A stretch of 13,833 bases of DNA from Candidatus Sericytochromatia bacterium (lineage in GTDB: Bacteria > Cyanobacteriota > Sericytochromatia > UBA7694 > JACMQJ01): positions 1-13,833 of the forward strand of contig JACMQJ010000650.1 of assembly GCA_014377055.1 (NCBI GenBank), written 5' to 3'. Positions 12,794 to 13,833 of this stretch are shown here, one piece after another; positions within the stretch are counted from its first letter, which is position 1; every line of letters starts with the position of its first letter. The notes beneath the pieces are model-generated. The model was not told the origin of the DNA and did not search any database. It saw nothing but the letters and a program-made list of their open reading frames with translations. A program made the position numbers and the translations under genes.

Positions 12794-13393
12794 TTATTCG
12801 CCTAGAACGTATCTTGTGAAACGCTTAATAGTGATATTTTCACCAAGTTTAGCAATTTTTTCTTTAACTAAATCGTTGACAGTAATATCAGGGTTTTTAA
12901 CAAAAGGTTGTTCAAGTAAACAAACTTGATTATAAATTTTGTCTATACGACCTGTTAAAATCTTTTCTCTAATATTTTCAGGTTTATTATTCAAATCATC
13001 ACCTGATTGAGCTAAAATTATTTCTTTTTCTTTATCTAAGTAATCTTGAGGTACATCTTCTCTTTTTACATATGTTGGTTTTGCTGCTGTGATGTGCATA
13101 GCAACATCTTTAACTAATGAAGTAAAATCTTCACTTCTAGCAACAAAATCTGTTTCACAATTAATTTCGAGTAAAACACCAACTTTACCACCCATGTGAA
13201 TATATGAGCTAATAACGCCTTCTGAAGTGATTCTATCACTTTTGCCTTCTGCTTTTAATGCACCTCTTTTTCTTAGATGATCAACAGCTTTTGCTAAATC
13301 TCCTGATGTTTCTGTAAGAGCTTTTTTACATTCCATCATACCTAAACCAGTTTTTTCTCTTAACTCTTTTACAAGACTTGCGGTAATTTCCAC
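12794..13393 (-). CDS. tsf: Translation elongation factor Ts
   Basis: A 199-residue short-form EF-Ts, which exchanges GDP for GTP on EF-Tu. The N-terminal UBA-like domain (about 1-54) carries the family start EITASLVKELREKTGLGMM and CKKAL; the TDFV motif that contacts EF-Tu is intact in INCETDFVARSEDF (77-90), followed by the core and a C-terminal KRFTRYVLGE. I chose GTG 13393 because it gives the family-typical Met-Glu-Ile-Thr start and has GGGAG 11 bases upstream (plus 13405-13409). A TTG at 13411 would add six residues but has no ribosome binding site and itself lies at the edge of the GGGAG. The length is shorter than the 280-residue E. coli type and fits single-core EF-Ts. It is downstream of rpsB in the usual order. 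Confidence 0.95.
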   Translation of the reverse strand: MEITASLVKELREKTGLGMMECKKALTETSGDLAKAVDHLRKRGALKAEGKSDRITSEGVISSYIHMGGKVGVLLEINCETDFVARSEDFTSLVKDVAMHITAAKPTYVKREDVPQDYLDKEKEIILAQSGDDLNNKPENIREKILTGRIDKIYNQVCLLEQPFVKNPDITVNDLVKEKIAKLGENITIKRFTRYVLGE

Positions 13394-13432
13394 TTTAATA
13401 TTTTCTCCCAATCATATACGGATATTTTGCGT

Positions 13433-13458
13433 AAAAAGACGCATTTGGATGCGTCTTT
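13433..13458 (-). terminator. Hairpin with U-run between rpsB and tsf (attenuator/partial terminator)
   Basis: AAAGACGCAT (13435-13444) and ATGCGTCTTT (13449-13458) form a perfect 10-base stem with a four-base loop. In the minus direction the stem is followed by five T in all, making an intrinsic-terminator shape. Because tsf lies about 40 bases further on with no clear promoter, it is more likely a partial terminator or mRNA-stabilising structure that sets the S2:EF-Ts ratio. Confidence 0.7.
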
Positions 13459-13473
13459 AACTTATATTTATTC

Positions 13474-13500
13474 CCTTAATAGATTAATAACCTATTAAGG
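13474..13500 (-). repeat. Second hairpin just downstream of rpsB
   Basis: CCTTAATAG (13474-13482) pairs with CTATTAAGG (13492-13500) around a 9-base loop. It lies 11 bases after the rpsB stop and just before the U-tailed hairpin. No U-run follows directly, so it is probably a structural or RNase-stop element rather than a terminator by itself. Confidence 0.5.
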
Positions 13501-13511
13501 ATAATAGTAAT

Positions 13512-13833
13512 TTATTCTTCGAAATCTTTTTCAGATAAAGCTTTAGCCTCTTCTGTTTTTACTTCAACTGTAGCAGTTGTAGCTTCAACAGCAGGTTTTT
13601 CTGCTTCGGCAGTTGCAGCAACAGCAGCAGCGGTCTGAGCTTTCTTTTCTTCTTTCGCACGAACAACGCCAGCTTTTGCATCATTGGCAGCGTCAGCTAT
13701 TTTGCTAGTTAATAATTTAACTGCTTTGATAGCATCGTCATTACCAGGTATAACAAAATCAACATCATCTGGATTACAATTTGTATCTACAATAGCAACT
13801 ACAGGTATATTTAGCTTTCTAGCTTCTTTAACA
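13512..13833 (-). CDS. rpsB: 30S ribosomal protein S2, C-terminal part (runs off the window)
   Basis: The last 107 codons are visible. VKEARKLNIPVVAIVDTNCN followed by PDDVDFVIPGNDDAIKAVKL is the diagnostic C-terminal core of S2 (the DTNCNPD and IPGNDDA motifs), which joins the small subunit late in assembly near S1. After the core the protein ends in an Ala/Glu/Lys/Val-rich acidic tail of about 45 residues (KKAQTAAAVAATAEAEKPAVE and onward to EKDFEE), longer than in E. coli and probably disordered. The stop is TAA at 13512-13514. It is first in the rpsB-tsf-pyrH-frr-cdsA order. Confidence 0.95.
   Translation of the reverse strand, partial: VKEARKLNIPVVAIVDTNCNPDDVDFVIPGNDDAIKAVKLLTSKIADAANDAKAGVVRAKEEKKAQTAAAVAATAEAEKPAVEATTATVEVKTEEAKALSEKDFEE

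Noticed and set aside
1..13833. tRNA or rRNA genes
   Set aside because: No GC-rich cloverleaf-like stretch or T-loop (GGTTCGAATCC-like) motif was recognised on either strand by eye; a computed scan was not possible.

Overview
The window is a 13.8 kb, strongly AT-rich piece of bacterial chromosome (standard code, TAA/TAG stops, Shine-Dalgarno starts mixed with some TTG and GTG starts). A lipobox protein, several signal-peptide proteins, a Flp pilin, a WG-repeat protein and a DUF2993-like protein, together with the low GC, make a non-photosynthetic relative of cyanobacteria (Melainabacteria/Vampirovibrionia) my best guess. That is an impression from protein style, not a proof.

Layout from left to right. 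(1) 1-226: the 5' end of an IS3-family insertion sequence on the minus strand (orfA N-terminus plus its terminal repeat), then a gene-poor, palindrome-containing stretch. (2) 542-2162 (+): a solitary YhcG/DUF1016 PD-(D/E)XK nuclease whose end overlaps the start of a small secreted orphan protein. (3) 2256-3613 (+): a two-gene operon for a 3-oxoacid CoA-transferase (scoA-scoB) behind a good sigma70-type promoter. (4) 3758-3946 (+): a Flp-type type IV pilin closed by a strong terminator, followed by a bidirectional terminator shared with (5), 4124-5380 (-), an M14 zinc carboxypeptidase lipoprotein. (6) 5750-7770 (+): an unusual two-unit protein that looks like an internally duplicated DUF2993/LmeA-type domain, coupled to an atypical SDR-type Rossmann protein. 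(7) 7772-9166 (-): a secreted WG-repeat protein with a six-cysteine tail, convergent with the SDR gene with one base between stops. (8) 9294-10316 (+): a protein with a low-complexity N-terminus and a well-defined C-terminal domain of unknown function. (9) 10451-13833 (-): the housekeeping cluster rpsB-tsf-pyrH-frr-cdsA, read right to left, with hairpins between rpsB and tsf and between tsf and pyrH.

The right end is core: translation elongation (S2, EF-Ts), ribosome recycling (RRF), UMP phosphorylation and CDP-diacylglycerol synthesis, in the order seen in many bacteria. The rest is accessory: mobile DNA, a nuclease, acetoacetate/CoA metabolism, and four or five envelope-type or uncharacterised proteins mostly transcribed as single genes. 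I do not see a convincing complete new multi-gene system. The most interesting items are the duplicated lipid-binding-like protein at 5750, the conserved unknown at 9294, the nuclease-plus-secreted-protein overlap beside the insertion sequence, and the structured spacers of the rpsB-tsf-pyrH region.
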